A DNA stretch of 64,000 nucleotides from Sediminibacterium sp. (GTDB taxonomy: Bacteria; Bacteroidota; Bacteroidia; Chitinophagales; Chitinophagaceae): the NCBI GenBank assembly GCA_017537025.1, contig JAFWCB010000004.1, positions 310,001-374,000 on the forward strand, read 5' to 3'. Positions 25,183 through 34,191 of this stretch are shown here, one piece after another. The translations under genes were made by a program, and so were the position numbers. The notes beneath the pieces were generated by a model. The model saw nothing but the letters and a program-made list of their open reading frames with translations. It was not told the origin of the DNA and searched no databases. Positions within the stretch are counted from its first letter, which is position 1. The number at the start of each line of letters is the position of its first letter.

Positions 25183-26428
25183 ATACTGCTTTCGCAATTT
25201 TTTCCATAATATGATGGCTCTCTCCAAACTTACACAATGCATCACAATGGCTGCGTAACTCTGAAAACAGGATGTATTTAATTACCACATTGTTTTGTTT
25301 AATTGCCGGACGGGAAAGTTGCAGGCATACGTCCTTCTCTCTTTTATCAGGCACAATCAGATAGAACACTTCATCACCATCAGCTATGGTATAACTTAAA
25401 TCGGTCAGCCGCAGAATACCGGAATAGATACTGGTGCTTTTTTCCACTTCAAAAGCTGCGATAACATTATTAGTTCCTTTCTGAAACCAAAGTACATCTA
25501 TCAGCTTTACTGTATTTAAGGTGTCTTTTTCTAATTGAATATCTGGGAATTGTTGCAGGCTCATGAATGAAAAGTTGTTACCACAATGTGATTTGGAACG
25601 GTCGTTAGAAGCAGCAATTACATCATAGCCCAATGCACTGCCTATTTTTAGCAGATGATATTGCATCTCCGTATGCAGGTTCTCTTCTTCTTTTTCCTGT
25701 TGTACACTTTCTTGTCGTTTCTCAATTAGTTTCTCCAATTTCTTTCGTTCAGGCTCGGATAAATATTCATCTGTTCCCAGTATTAATTTTTGAGTTCCGA
25801 TTTCAAATAACAAACCAGCTATAGCACCTAAATCAGACGATAGTTCTGAACGATGCTGATTATTGGTATCAATCATTACTTCTCTGAGCTTAAGATATTC
25901 ACTCCAGCTTCCGAGTTTCTTCTTGTCTTTGTATAAAAAGTTAAAGCCGTTAATGATAGCTGTATTAAACGGTGGAAGAATAGTAGGGTGCAAAAAATAC
26001 AAAATGCTTGCGACTGCAGGCCCAATCCCTTTTATTTTTAAACTATCAAGCCTGATAATTTCTTTAATAATTTGTTCTTCTGATTTTGCATTCAAACAGT
26101 TTTCCAAAAATTGGCCGAAAGCCTGTTTGTTACTTTCGTTCTCATAAATATCCGGTATCCTTAGTTTAGGCTTCCAGTAGAAAGGATGGGAAGCTCCTTC
26201 AAATATCTGCTTTTGTTCAGTTATGCATGTTAGCACAAATTCTAAAGAAGAACCTTTAAAATCATTCGGAAATTTCTTGTTCTTAATATCATCAACAACC
26301 TGCATAACACCTCGGCGGATGGAACGAAAAGCCTTTAGCCGTTCTTCATTATTTATGAACCAGGTGTTGTAAACAGATTGTTTATCTTCTTTGTATTGTC
26401 GTATAAGCTGGGTTAAGTTGCCGTTCAT
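25181..26428 (-). CDS. HhH plus PD-(D/E)XK-like nuclease protein, uncharacterised
   Basis: This 415-residue cytosolic protein has a helix-hairpin-helix segment, LKIKGIGPAVASILYFLHP, near residue 133, like those of base-excision DNA glycosylases. A charged coiled section follows (about 228-255). The C-terminal third reads IDVLWFQKGTNNVIAAFEVEK (near 322, cited in part), with an Asp, a beta strand, and an E-x-E-K cluster of the PD-(D/E)XK or Mrr type. Together this suggests a DNA-binding nuclease, such as a restriction-like or repair protein. No methylase is next to it. It is the only gene of this block that is not about metals. Family membership was not settled. Confidence 0.6.
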   Translation of the reverse strand: MNGNLTQLIRQYKEDKQSVYNTWFINNEERLKAFRSIRRGVMQVVDDIKNKKFPNDFKGSSLEFVLTCITEQKQIFEGASHPFYWKPKLRIPDIYENESNKQAFGQFLENCLNAKSEEQIIKEIIRLDSLKIKGIGPAVASILYFLHPTILPPFNTAIINGFNFLYKDKKKLGSWSEYLKLREVMIDTNNQHRSELSSDLGAIAGLLFEIGTQKLILGTDEYLSEPERKKLEKLIEKRQESVQQEKEEENLHTEMQYHLLKIGSALGYDVIAASNDRSKSHCGNNFSFMSLQQFPDIQLEKDTLNTVKLIDVLWFQKGTNNVIAAFEVEKSTSIYSGILRLTDLSYTIADGDEVFYLIVPDKREKDVCLQLSRPAIKQNNVVIKYILFSELRSHCDALCKFGESHHIMEKIAKAV

Positions 26429-26529
26429 ATGCTGCTTAAAACAGCAAAATACATTATTTGCACCATTAGTTCACCCTCGTAAGTGTTTTGGCAAATAGCC
26501 TCATACCGTGGTAGCGGGTTTTGAAAAGA

Positions 26530-26563
26530 AAAGAGGCACACAATTATGCCTCTTTCTTTTTTT
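26530..26563. terminator. bidirectional intrinsic terminator
   Basis: AAGAGGCA (26531-26538) pairs with TGCCTCTT (26547-26554) around an 8-nt loop. It is followed by TCTTTTTTT on the plus strand and by TTCTTTTC on the minus strand. It ends the minus-strand DUF305 gene, whose stop is at 26592. Confidence 0.75.
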
Positions 26564-26591
26564 GATATAATACTGCTTTAACCAAAATCAA

Positions 26592-27206
26592 TTATCGCTT
26601 GTTTGCCTTAAGCCAGTTGCTTAGTTCAATAATTTCCTTATTCTGAGCTGTAATAATATTGTTTGCAATTGTTTTTAACTGGGCATTATCGCCATGATGC
26701 AGATATGCAGAAGCATCCTGAATGGCAGCCTGGTGATGTAAAATCATTAAGGTGGCATAGTCGTTATCTATATCACCGGTAATAATCTGCACATCAGATT
26801 GTTTCGTAGTTTTTTCCATATTATCCATTTGCTCCTGCATAAAATCCATATCCATATTATTTACAGATAAAGACATTCTTATGCTTTTAAGCACAGCAAT
26901 TTCGGATGTTTGGTCTGTAATAACTTTTTGTGCAAATCTTTTCAGGCTGTCATTTTTCCCGGCCGATACCAATGCCTTCGACATATTCAGTGCGCCTTCA
27001 TGGTGCATAATCATCATTTCACTAAAATCTACTTCCGGGTCCATCGTCATTGTCATTGATTCCATCCTGTCCATCATAACATGCATGCTGTCCATCATCC
27101 TGTTATCATCATGGGCTTGAAGGATAATTCCATCAGCATTTTTTTTACATGCAGTAAACCCAAGCCAAATTGTTATCATAGCGATACCGAAAATTATTTT
27201 TTTCAT
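26592..27206 (-). CDS. DUF305 lipoprotein
   Basis: This 204-residue protein has a lipoprotein signal (MKKIIFGIAMITIWLGFTAC) and the two DUF305 motifs, MIMHHEGALNM (near residue 65) and LMILHHQAAIQDAS (near 152), each with paired His in a four-helix bundle. A Met-rich first segment (RMMDSMHVMMDRMESMTMTM) precedes them. DUF305 proteins are often found with copper systems and probably bind copper through the Met and His. ATG 27206 is chosen since it starts the signal; the longer frame overlaps the preceding gene. The gap to the YncE-like gene is 31 bp, which suggests one transcript. Confidence 0.85.
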   Translation of the reverse strand: MKKIIFGIAMITIWLGFTACKKNADGIILQAHDDNRMMDSMHVMMDRMESMTMTMDPEVDFSEMMIMHHEGALNMSKALVSAGKNDSLKRFAQKVITDQTSEIAVLKSIRMSLSVNNMDMDFMQEQMDNMEKTTKQSDVQIITGDIDNDYATLMILHHQAAIQDASAYLHHGDNAQLKTIANNIITAQNKEIIELSNWLKANKR

Positions 27207-27237
27207 TATTATATTTTTAAATGATATTCCGTTTTTA

Positions 27238-28302
27238 TTATAATTTGAATACAATTCCATTCGGTTTTTTTCCAACCGGAATGTCCTTAACTTTTGCATG
27301 TGTGGAAACATTGATAACAGATACGGTATTGGCACCTTGATTGGTTACATATCCGTAAGCCCCATTGAAGGCAATAGCATGAGCATCTGCACCAGTTACA
27401 ATCTCTCCGTGTTTCATCCATGTATTGCCGCCCATATCAACGTAATAAGCAACTTTGCCATTAGTGGCGTCACTAACCCACAATTCATTTGCTGTAGCAT
27501 TAAATGCGGCATATCCCGGCTTAAAATTTAGTATTATCGTTCCAAGATTTGCATTTGTAGCAACATCAATTACAGAAATGCTTCGGGAATCTTCATTGTC
27601 AACAAACATTTTTCCGCCTGATGCAGGCCATGCGCCAACAGGGTTTGATTCAACATTTATAGTTGCTATTACAGCTTTGGTAGAAGGGTTAATTACAGAT
27701 ACTGTATTACTCATTCCGTTACATACATAAGCTTTCGTTCCGTCAGCACTGAATGTAACTTCAGCAGGTTCATCACCTACAGTAATTGTATTCTTCAGCA
27801 CATAAGTAGATGCATTATACACTAACACTTTTCCGGCCATATCCATTTGCGATGTCCATATCTCCGTTCCATCTGGAGAAAATACTGCGTTGTGATTCAT
27901 CACCGGTACTTCTAAATTCTTTTTTAGTACCCCGGTTACAGCGTCCATCACAACCACCATGCCTTTCATGCCGGGCATACCACCGGTATGGCCTGCACTT
28001 AAATCCATACCTGGAACTCCAATTGCCAAATGATGGTCGCCACCTGACTGGTGATGATAAATATGATGTGGCCACATAATCATACTGCCACTGCTGTTCA
28101 TTAAATCAATACTGTCGGTTACAGTATTTGTGCTGAGTTTAATTACTGAAATGGTGCTGCTCTCTCCGTTTACCACATAAGCGGCCGGGTAGTCAATATT
28201 CTTTTCTGTCATTGACATGCCCTTGTCTTTTTTGCAGGATGGGATTGCAAAGATTACTGCCGTTACCAATAATATGGCAGCATTGGATTTTAATTGTTTC
28301 AT
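27238..28302 (-). CDS. YncE-like beta-propeller lipoprotein
   Basis: This 354-residue protein starts with a lipoprotein signal (lipobox PSCKKDKG, Cys about residue 23) and then has about six or seven blades with the repeated pattern NTVSVINPSTKAVIATINV, as in YncE and YVTN beta-propellers. A Met/His-rich insert in the first blades (MIMWPHHIYHHQSGGDHH, then GMPGMKGM) is unusual for the family and fits metal binding. It precedes the DUF305 gene. YncE-type proteins bind DNA or act as scaffolds; here a role as a periplasmic copper-binding partner is inferred from the insert and neighbours. Confidence 0.8.
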   Translation of the reverse strand: MKQLKSNAAILLVTAVIFAIPSCKKDKGMSMTEKNIDYPAAYVVNGESSTISVIKLSTNTVTDSIDLMNSSGSMIMWPHHIYHHQSGGDHHLAIGVPGMDLSAGHTGGMPGMKGMVVVMDAVTGVLKKNLEVPVMNHNAVFSPDGTEIWTSQMDMAGKVLVYNASTYVLKNTITVGDEPAEVTFSADGTKAYVCNGMSNTVSVINPSTKAVIATINVESNPVGAWPASGGKMFVDNEDSRSISVIDVATNANLGTIILNFKPGYAAFNATANELWVSDATNGKVAYYVDMGGNTWMKHGEIVTGADAHAIAFNGAYGYVTNQGANTVSVINVSTHAKVKDIPVGKKPNGIVFKL

Positions 28303-28365
28303 TTTCTGGGATTTGTTTTATGATTGTTGATACAATAAAAGGCTAAAAATAGTTGCCTTACGATA

Positions 28366-29715
28366 TTAATTTCTTTTCCTTGCTGGCAGACTGTATATAA
28401 ATGAGGCCAAAGTTCCAAATGTGGTAAACTTCAAGTTGCTGTCGTTCATTCTGCTTAATGGCAGCTTTATGTATGGTTCAACGAAACTCCATCTGTCAGT
28501 TATCTTCTGTTTAACACCCAACGAAAAATTTGCTGTGACAGAAGTGGAAAAACCATCACTGTTATGATATGCATTGGAATGGCTTCGTTGTACGAGTGTA
28601 TTTCCGTCAGCCAGGAATGTGTAGTGAATATTATCCATCCGCATTTTAATGATTGAAAACCCGCCGGCAGTGTACAAGTTAGTTTTCTTTGTTGCTGAGA
28701 ATTGATAATATAACATTAGCGGAACTTCTATAAACCTGCAGTAACCGGTTGCATTTTCCAGACTGATACTGTTGTACGATGGCAGGTTAAGTTTTGCGGA
28801 ATCAAAGGAAATATTGTTACCAGAAGTAGTAAAATATTTTTTTGCCAGTATTACACCTGACCTGATTTCGATTTTAGGAGAGATTCTGTAACCCAATAAA
28901 AGGCCATAATCATACCCCGGTTTTGACAGTTTACTTAACTGTACACTGTTTACGTTAACGCCGCCAACTGCTGCGAACGAAAAACGGGAAGTGACAGATT
29001 TTTTCTGGACGGGCTTTAAGTTGTTTGCGATACTTCCTGCAGTATCTTTTGGAATGTTTGTTACATTGGCTAATTTCAATAAATCAGTATTTGTTACAGT
29101 ATCTTTTACCGGAATGTTGGATGTCTCTTTACTAAAACTTGATTTGTTCTCAATAGTAATATCAGTCCCGGATAACACTTCATCACTAATTTCTTTACTG
29201 ATAACCTTATTGTTCACAGCAACATCACTTACCTGCTCCTTCGCAGGCTGTGTAAGAGGTGTGCTATTTTTTGCCTTCTTTAGCAGGGTCAGAGGGTCTG
29301 CACTGATTGTTTGCAAGGCAGGCAATAGCGATGCAATTTTCTTGACTGGTTTGGTATCTTTTCTTACATTATCGGTATAGTTCGTTACAATTTTTTCAGG
29401 TTGCGGCTTTGCACTACTTTTTTTTCCATTTTCAGCAGGTGCAATAATATTTTGTTTTGTATCTGTTGGAGTTTGATTAGCATAATTTTTCTGTGAATTA
29501 AAATTGCCATCAAATCCCCAATACGCTGACCCTGCAACCAAACAGGCAAAAAGAAACCAGAACACAATAAACCTTCTCCGCTTTTTCTTTACCGGCATTT
29601 CAATATCAAGTCTTTCTTCCAGCTTACTCCAGTCAGGAATAAAGCTCAGGTCGGTGTGCCTTTCGATGGCAAGACGAATCTTGTTATCAAAAAAGAAATC
29701 ATTTGCGTTATACAT
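28366..29715 (-). CDS. sigma-linked TM protein with beta-barrel C-terminus
   Basis: This 449-residue protein has a cytosolic start of about 45 residues (DLSFIPDWSKLEERLDIEMP), a basic cluster and one TM (RRRFIVFWFLFACLVAGSAY, near 45-65). A long polar, Thr/Lys-rich linker (about 70-235) leads to a C-terminal strand-rich part (about 240-449) like PorT-type outer-membrane barrels (FAAVGGVNVNSVQLS, GYRISPKIEIRSGV). Proteins of this shape follow ECF sigma genes in Bacteroidota and probably act as the anti-sigma partner spanning the envelope. Its start overlaps the end of the sigma gene by 8 bp. Anti-sigma function is inference; no known ASD zinc motif is seen. Confidence 0.7.
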   Translation of the reverse strand: MYNANDFFFDNKIRLAIERHTDLSFIPDWSKLEERLDIEMPVKKKRRRFIVFWFLFACLVAGSAYWGFDGNFNSQKNYANQTPTDTKQNIIAPAENGKKSSAKPQPEKIVTNYTDNVRKDTKPVKKIASLLPALQTISADPLTLLKKAKNSTPLTQPAKEQVSDVAVNNKVISKEISDEVLSGTDITIENKSSFSKETSNIPVKDTVTNTDLLKLANVTNIPKDTAGSIANNLKPVQKKSVTSRFSFAAVGGVNVNSVQLSKLSKPGYDYGLLLGYRISPKIEIRSGVILAKKYFTTSGNNISFDSAKLNLPSYNSISLENATGYCRFIEVPLMLYYQFSATKKTNLYTAGGFSIIKMRMDNIHYTFLADGNTLVQRSHSNAYHNSDGFSTSVTANFSLGVKQKITDRWSFVEPYIKLPLSRMNDSNLKFTTFGTLASFIYSLPARKRN

Positions 29716-30292
29716 ATCTTTTAGGTTTCATTTTTTTTTGTAACACTTTTTGTAACCAATGCTTGGCTTTAAAAAGGTTTGATTTGGATGTACCCTCAGT
29801 TATGCCAAGGATACCGGCTACTTCCTCATGTGTGTAGCCATCAATCACAAATAAGTTGAACACCATCCTGTATGCAGGTGGCAACTCCATAACGGTCTCC
29901 AATATTTCATTGTAACTCATTGCATCCAATACGGATTCAGAATCGTCGCTTATATCTGCCATCAGCAACGCATTTGCATCGCTAAATTCAATTTTAGGAT
30001 GAAATTTATTAAGGTAATTGATACAATTATTGATTAACACTTTTTTAAACCAGCCTTTAAAAGCGGCTTCACTGTATCCATAAATATCTTCGTTGTACAG
30101 GTGAAGGTTTTTAAATGCTTTTACAAATCCATCGCATACAAGGCCCTGCACTTCAATTTTGCTTGAAGCGTACCTGTAGCAAACATTTGCTGCAAACTCT
30201 TTCAGCCATTCAAAAAACAGCTTCTCATGTGAACGACTGTTTTTGCGGCATCCGTCGAGCAAATGTTTCAGTTCCTCGTTACAATATGACAA
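29708..30292 (-). CDS. ECF-type RNA polymerase sigma factor
   Basis: This 194-residue protein has sigma region 2 (VCDGFVKAFKNLHLYNEDIY and the segment after it) and region 4 with a helix-turn-helix (LPPAYRMVFNLFVIDGYTHEEVAGILGITEGTSKSNLFKAK, cited in part, about residues 136-176). It directs RNA polymerase to a private set of promoters. The only start at the 5' end is a TTG at 30292; an in-frame stop stands just before it and the next Met is far inside region 2, so TTG is taken as the start. It overlaps the membrane partner gene by 8 bp. Which genes it controls is not visible. Confidence 0.88.
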   Translation of the reverse strand: MSYCNEELKHLLDGCRKNSRSHEKLFFEWLKEFAANVCYRYASSKIEVQGLVCDGFVKAFKNLHLYNEDIYGYSEAAFKGWFKKVLINNCINYLNKFHPKIEFSDANALLMADISDDSESVLDAMSYNEILETVMELPPAYRMVFNLFVIDGYTHEEVAGILGITEGTSKSNLFKAKHWLQKVLQKKMKPKRYV

Positions 30293-30374
30293 CTATTGAT
30301 ATTTTGGTTTTAAAGCGGCTTTGAAAATGGTACAAATAATTAAAATAAAAGGTTGCCTGCTATAAAAGATTGTT

Positions 30375-31571
30375 TTACATCTTCATTCCATCCATTGGGT
30401 TGGCACCCTTTTTAAATATAAATTCACTTTGGAGCAGGTAGGCTCCTCTTATTACTATCACATCGCCAATAGCTACGCCAGATTTTATTTCAATCCGTTC
30501 ATCGCTTTCCAATCCTGTCTGCACCATTACACTTTTAAATGTATTTTGGCTGGTTTGTATCCATACAGTTGCACCCTTGCCATCTCTCAATACTGCATCA
30601 ATTGGCAAAGTGAGTGATTGTCGCTGGGGGCTTTTCAATAAAACATAGGCAGGCATACCAGGTTTTAGCTGATTACCCTGATTAGGAATTGACACACGGA
30701 TGAGATTGATTCTTGTATCGGGATTGATTTCAGGATTTACAAATTCAATTTTTCCTTTGATTTCTTTGTTGTCAAAATCAGGAAGCAGTACAGTAGCTAT
30801 GCTGTTGCTGTTAACCTCAGCCAGTTGTGATGTATAAACCTGAGCCTCGGCCCACAAAGCAGAAAGGTCGGCCAGCTTTACAATTGTGCCGCCTTCCATT
30901 ACATAATCTCCTTCACGAATGTCAAGCTGTGTAATATAGCCATTGGCAGTACTGTAAAAAGTAGTTGTGGTTGTTGCCTTTTTTGTATTAGCCAGTTCAT
31001 TTACCTGTGCTTCATTCAATCCCCACAGCAGCAATTTGTTTTTTGCACTCTGAATTAACTGGTCAAAATCAATTACTGTTTCATTGGTAAATGTTTTTTT
31101 CTTATCCAATGCTAAAATATATTCCTGCTTCGCATTGTTAAGGTCCTCACTGTACAAATCATAAAGCGGCAAGCCTTTCTTTACATAATCACCAAGGTTT
31201 TTGTAATAAAGTTTTTCAACCCTGCCCATCACTCTTGAACTTACGGACGATGCTTTCATCTGGTCAAAATTCAAAGTAGCGGTTAATACCAACTGGTCAC
31301 CAATAGTTCCGTTTCGGATGGTATCGGTTTGAATATTGCCCAACTGAATTTGCTGCTCACTCAATTGTAACTCATCCTTACTTTCACCATTCTTCTTTTT
31401 TACAGGTGTTAAGTCCATTTTACAAATGGGGCATTTCCCGGGTTTATATTCCACTACCTGTGGGTCCATCGAGCAGGTGTAATAAGTATCCGGGTCTTTA
31501 GGAGTCTCCTTTTTGTTTTTGCATCCTGCAAAAGCAAATAAAGCTATTACCGCAATTACGATATATCGCAT
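30375..31571 (-). CDS. RND adaptor lipoprotein with one HMBD
   Basis: This 398-residue adaptor has a lipoprotein signal (lipobox FAGCKNKK, Cys about residue 17) and one heavy-metal-binding domain (YTCSMDPQVVEYKPGKCPIC, about residues 31-50, followed by KMDL). After the domain come the adaptor regions: lipoyl-like halves (SSRVMGRVEKLYYKNLGDYV), an alpha hairpin, and beta-barrel parts. The CSMDP start of its metal site differs from the usual CPMHP by lacking the His. It follows a second, longer adaptor gene after 2 bp, so the system has two adaptors in a row. The two may form a mixed hexamer, which is inference. Confidence 0.88.
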   Translation of the reverse strand: MRYIVIAVIALFAFAGCKNKKETPKDPDTYYTCSMDPQVVEYKPGKCPICKMDLTPVKKKNGESKDELQLSEQQIQLGNIQTDTIRNGTIGDQLVLTATLNFDQMKASSVSSRVMGRVEKLYYKNLGDYVKKGLPLYDLYSEDLNNAKQEYILALDKKKTFTNETVIDFDQLIQSAKNKLLLWGLNEAQVNELANTKKATTTTTFYSTANGYITQLDIREGDYVMEGGTIVKLADLSALWAEAQVYTSQLAEVNSNSIATVLLPDFDNKEIKGKIEFVNPEINPDTRINLIRVSIPNQGNQLKPGMPAYVLLKSPQRQSLTLPIDAVLRDGKGATVWIQTSQNTFKSVMVQTGLESDERIEIKSGVAIGDVIVIRGAYLLQSEFIFKKGANPMDGMKM

Positions 31572-31573
31572 AA

Positions 31574-32941
31574 TTAGTTTTTTACTTTAATAAAACTTTC
31601 ACTATCCATTAAATATTGGGCATTCGCCGCTATTGAATCTGTTGCAGTCAATCCGCTTAGCACCTGTATATTTTTTTCATGAGTGATACCGGTGCTAATT
31701 TTCACCGCTTTAAAGCCGCCATCGGCTTTTTGAAATACTATTTTATCTATCCCTAAAGAAATCACAGCTTCTTTCGGTAGCCAATATGCTTCTTTAGTAT
31801 TTCCGAAAACAATTGCTTTTACCTGGCTGCCAATTGGTATTTTCAATACACTGTTATTGAAATACACTCTTGCAGTGAGTGTTTTACTTTCTTTACGGTA
31901 AAATGGTTCAATAAAATCAACTGCTGCCGTGAAGTATTTGTTTGGTGCAGTTTCGGGTACAACTCTTACTGTATTGCCGGTTTTTATTAAAGATTGATTA
32001 TCTCCATAAATATTAAGGATAGCCCATGCCTTGTCAGGATTGAAGACGGTAAAAACAGACTGGCCTTTCTGCAGATACATTCCTTCCTTTAATGAAAGTT
32101 CTTCGGTGATTAAAGAAATATCGTTCATTTTACCGGATTCAGTATTCATGCCGCCGCCGTTGGATGCTTCATGAATATGACCGCTGTAATTGCTATATAC
32201 AGCTATTGTTAACGATGGCTTGCCAGATTGAATGACCTGCTTCAACTGCTCATTACTCATCCCCAATAGCAACAGTTTTTCTTTGGCAGCTTCTATAAAT
32301 GTGTTGTTGGTTGCATCATTTTTTAGCAGGAATAAAAGATTCTGCTGTGCAGTCAGTAGTTCAGGGCTATAAATATCTAAAATCTTTTGCCCTTTATTTA
32401 TTTTCTGATAACGGTAGCGTACATATAATTTCTCAATTCTGCCGGATACCCTTGCTGAAATACTTCCCACCTGTCTTGTATCATAAGCAATATTTCCTAG
32501 TGCCTCAATTTCTATTTGCTCCCCTCTTTGCTCAATTGTTGTTACGGGAACAGATGAAACAACAAATTCATTGGTTGGTTTTAGCAACGATTCCAATTCT
32601 ACGTCACCTACTTTCTTACTATCTGTTTCTTTCTTTACCAAGTCCATTCCGCAGATGGGGCATTTGCCTGGCCTGTCCTTAATTATTTCAGGATGCATTG
32701 GACAAGTGTATTCCACTTTGTAGTGCTGATGTTCATTCTTCATTTCCATTTTTACCAAATCCATTCCGCACTTCGGGCATTTACCCGGTTTGTCGCTGAA
32801 TACAGAGTCTTCCGGCATGGGGCAGGTGTACATATCCTTAACAACTTCCGGCTGGTGCCGGGAATGTGAGTCTTTGTTGTTGTTGCAGGAATATGCACCA
32901 AAAAGCATAACAACTAAAAGCAAAAAAATTAGTCTTTTCAT
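31574..32941 (-). CDS. CusB-type adaptor lipoprotein with two HMBDs
   Basis: This 455-residue adaptor has a lipoprotein signal (AYSCNNNK, Cys about residue 19) and two heavy-metal-binding domains ([20 protein letters not shown] near residue 38 and [20 protein letters not shown] near 78, cited in part). The adaptor body follows, with [20 protein letters not shown] in the lipoyl part and a Met/Gly loop ([17 protein letters not shown]). The domains probably take periplasmic Cu or Ag and pass it to the pump, as the N-terminus of CusB does. It overlaps the TolC gene by 4 bp (ATGA). Confidence 0.9.
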   Translation of the reverse strand: MKRLIFLLLVVMLFGAYSCNNNKDSHSRHQPEVVKDMYTCPMPEDSVFSDKPGKCPKCGMDLVKMEMKNEHQHYKVEYTCPMHPEIIKDRPGKCPICGMDLVKKETDSKKVGDVELESLLKPTNEFVVSSVPVTTIEQRGEQIEIEALGNIAYDTRQVGSISARVSGRIEKLYVRYRYQKINKGQKILDIYSPELLTAQQNLLFLLKNDATNNTFIEAAKEKLLLLGMSNEQLKQVIQSGKPSLTIAVYSNYSGHIHEASNGGGMNTESGKMNDISLITEELSLKEGMYLQKGQSVFTVFNPDKAWAILNIYGDNQSLIKTGNTVRVVPETAPNKYFTAAVDFIEPFYRKESKTLTARVYFNNSVLKIPIGSQVKAIVFGNTKEAYWLPKEAVISLGIDKIVFQKADGGFKAVKISTGITHEKNIQVLSGLTATDSIAANAQYLMDSESFIKVKN

Positions 32942-34191
32942 TTCTTTTCAATTAATCTTTCAATAGTTACCTGGAGCCTCAATGCCTGGTTAAGCAATTC
33001 CACAAATTCCAGTTGCTTCATATTTAAAGTCTCCCATGCATCATAAAGCATGAATAATTCTTCCGTATTCTGCTCATAGCCGAGCTGCATGGTCTTATAG
33101 TTATTCCGCAATGCAGGGATGATATTTTCTTCATAAAGTTTCAATTGCTTTTTCTTCAGGTCAAATTCATTTCGCATACCATAAGCCATGCTACTGTACT
33201 CGTTTACCATCATTTCCTTTTGCGATTGTATTGCATTGGTTTTCCATTTCAGGCTTTCAATATTTGCTTTGTTCATCTTAGAAGACCATTTAGCCATCGG
33301 AATTCGTACCATGCCCATAATGGTATATTGCAAAGGCTGACCGCCAAACCCAAACATATTATCATAACGGATGCCGAACTGCGGTTTAAGTGCTGCTCTT
33401 TCTGTCTCCTGTTTCAGCAGGGTGAGGTTGATTTCTTTATCCAATGATTTCAGGTCGCTTCGGCTGGTATAAAATAACGTACTGTCAAACACAAGTCCTG
33501 AATAATCATATAAAGCATAAGTAGTATCAATGTCAAAATAAATCATCGCATTCCTCCCCATGAGTGCATTGATACGGATTCTTTTTTCTTTGATATCGTT
33601 CTCAAACATCAGTTGCATATTCTTCACATCACCCAATGCAGCTTTGGCTTTATAGTAGGCGCTGATTTTTTCTAATCCGTTCTTGTAGCGTATCTCGGCA
33701 TTTTTAATCATGAAGTCAAGAATCTTTTCATTCTCTCCGAGTATCACCAGTTTCTTTTTCAGAATAATCCATTCATAATAAAACTGTTTTGCATCATTGA
33801 TTAATTCATTTAGTGTTGCATTCTTTTTTTCTTTTTCCACCGATGACATGGCCTTCATATAATTTTCATCTGCATCCAGTTTTTTCCTGTTCGGGAACAT
33901 TTGCTCACCAGAAAGCATTACCGAACCCATGCCCGGAGTATTGCCATCTTTGCTCCATAACCGTACATTATATGGCGTCATAAACTGACCGATGCCCACC
34001 TGTGGCGGCATCCAGCTTCTTGCACCTTTGGCTGCTTCATCTATTGAGCGGATTTCATTATCGTACATCTTCACCACCGGGTGTGATGATTTGATGCTGT
34101 CAATAACAGCATCCAGCTTTAAGGTTTGCGAATGGCTGCTGCCAGCAACCACTGATGCAAACAATACGAGTAGTAGTTTATTCTTTAACAT
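32938..34191 (-). CDS. TolC-family outer-membrane channel (CusC-like)
   Basis: This 417-residue protein has a signal peptide ([20 protein letters not shown]) and paired helical repeats of a TolC-family channel, including [20 protein letters not shown] and the later [20 protein letters not shown]. It has a Met-rich loop ([20 protein letters not shown]) unlike the channel at 20701-21891. It gives the outer-membrane exit of the copper-type system. The start overlaps the C-terminal pump gene by 14 bp and its stop overlaps the adaptor start, so the genes are tightly coupled. Confidence 0.9.
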   Translation of the reverse strand: MLKNKLLLVLFASVVAGSSHSQTLKLDAVIDSIKSSHPVVKMYDNEIRSIDEAAKGARSWMPPQVGIGQFMTPYNVRLWSKDGNTPGMGSVMLSGEQMFPNRKKLDADENYMKAMSSVEKEKKNATLNELINDAKQFYYEWIILKKKLVILGENEKILDFMIKNAEIRYKNGLEKISAYYKAKAALGDVKNMQLMFENDIKEKRIRINALMGRNAMIYFDIDTTYALYDYSGLVFDSTLFYTSRSDLKSLDKEINLTLLKQETERAALKPQFGIRYDNMFGFGGQPLQYTIMGMVRIPMAKWSSKMNKANIESLKWKTNAIQSQKEMMVNEYSSMAYGMRNEFDLKKKQLKLYEENIIPALRNNYKTMQLGYEQNTEELFMLYDAWETLNMKQLEFVELLNQALRLQVTIERLIEKK

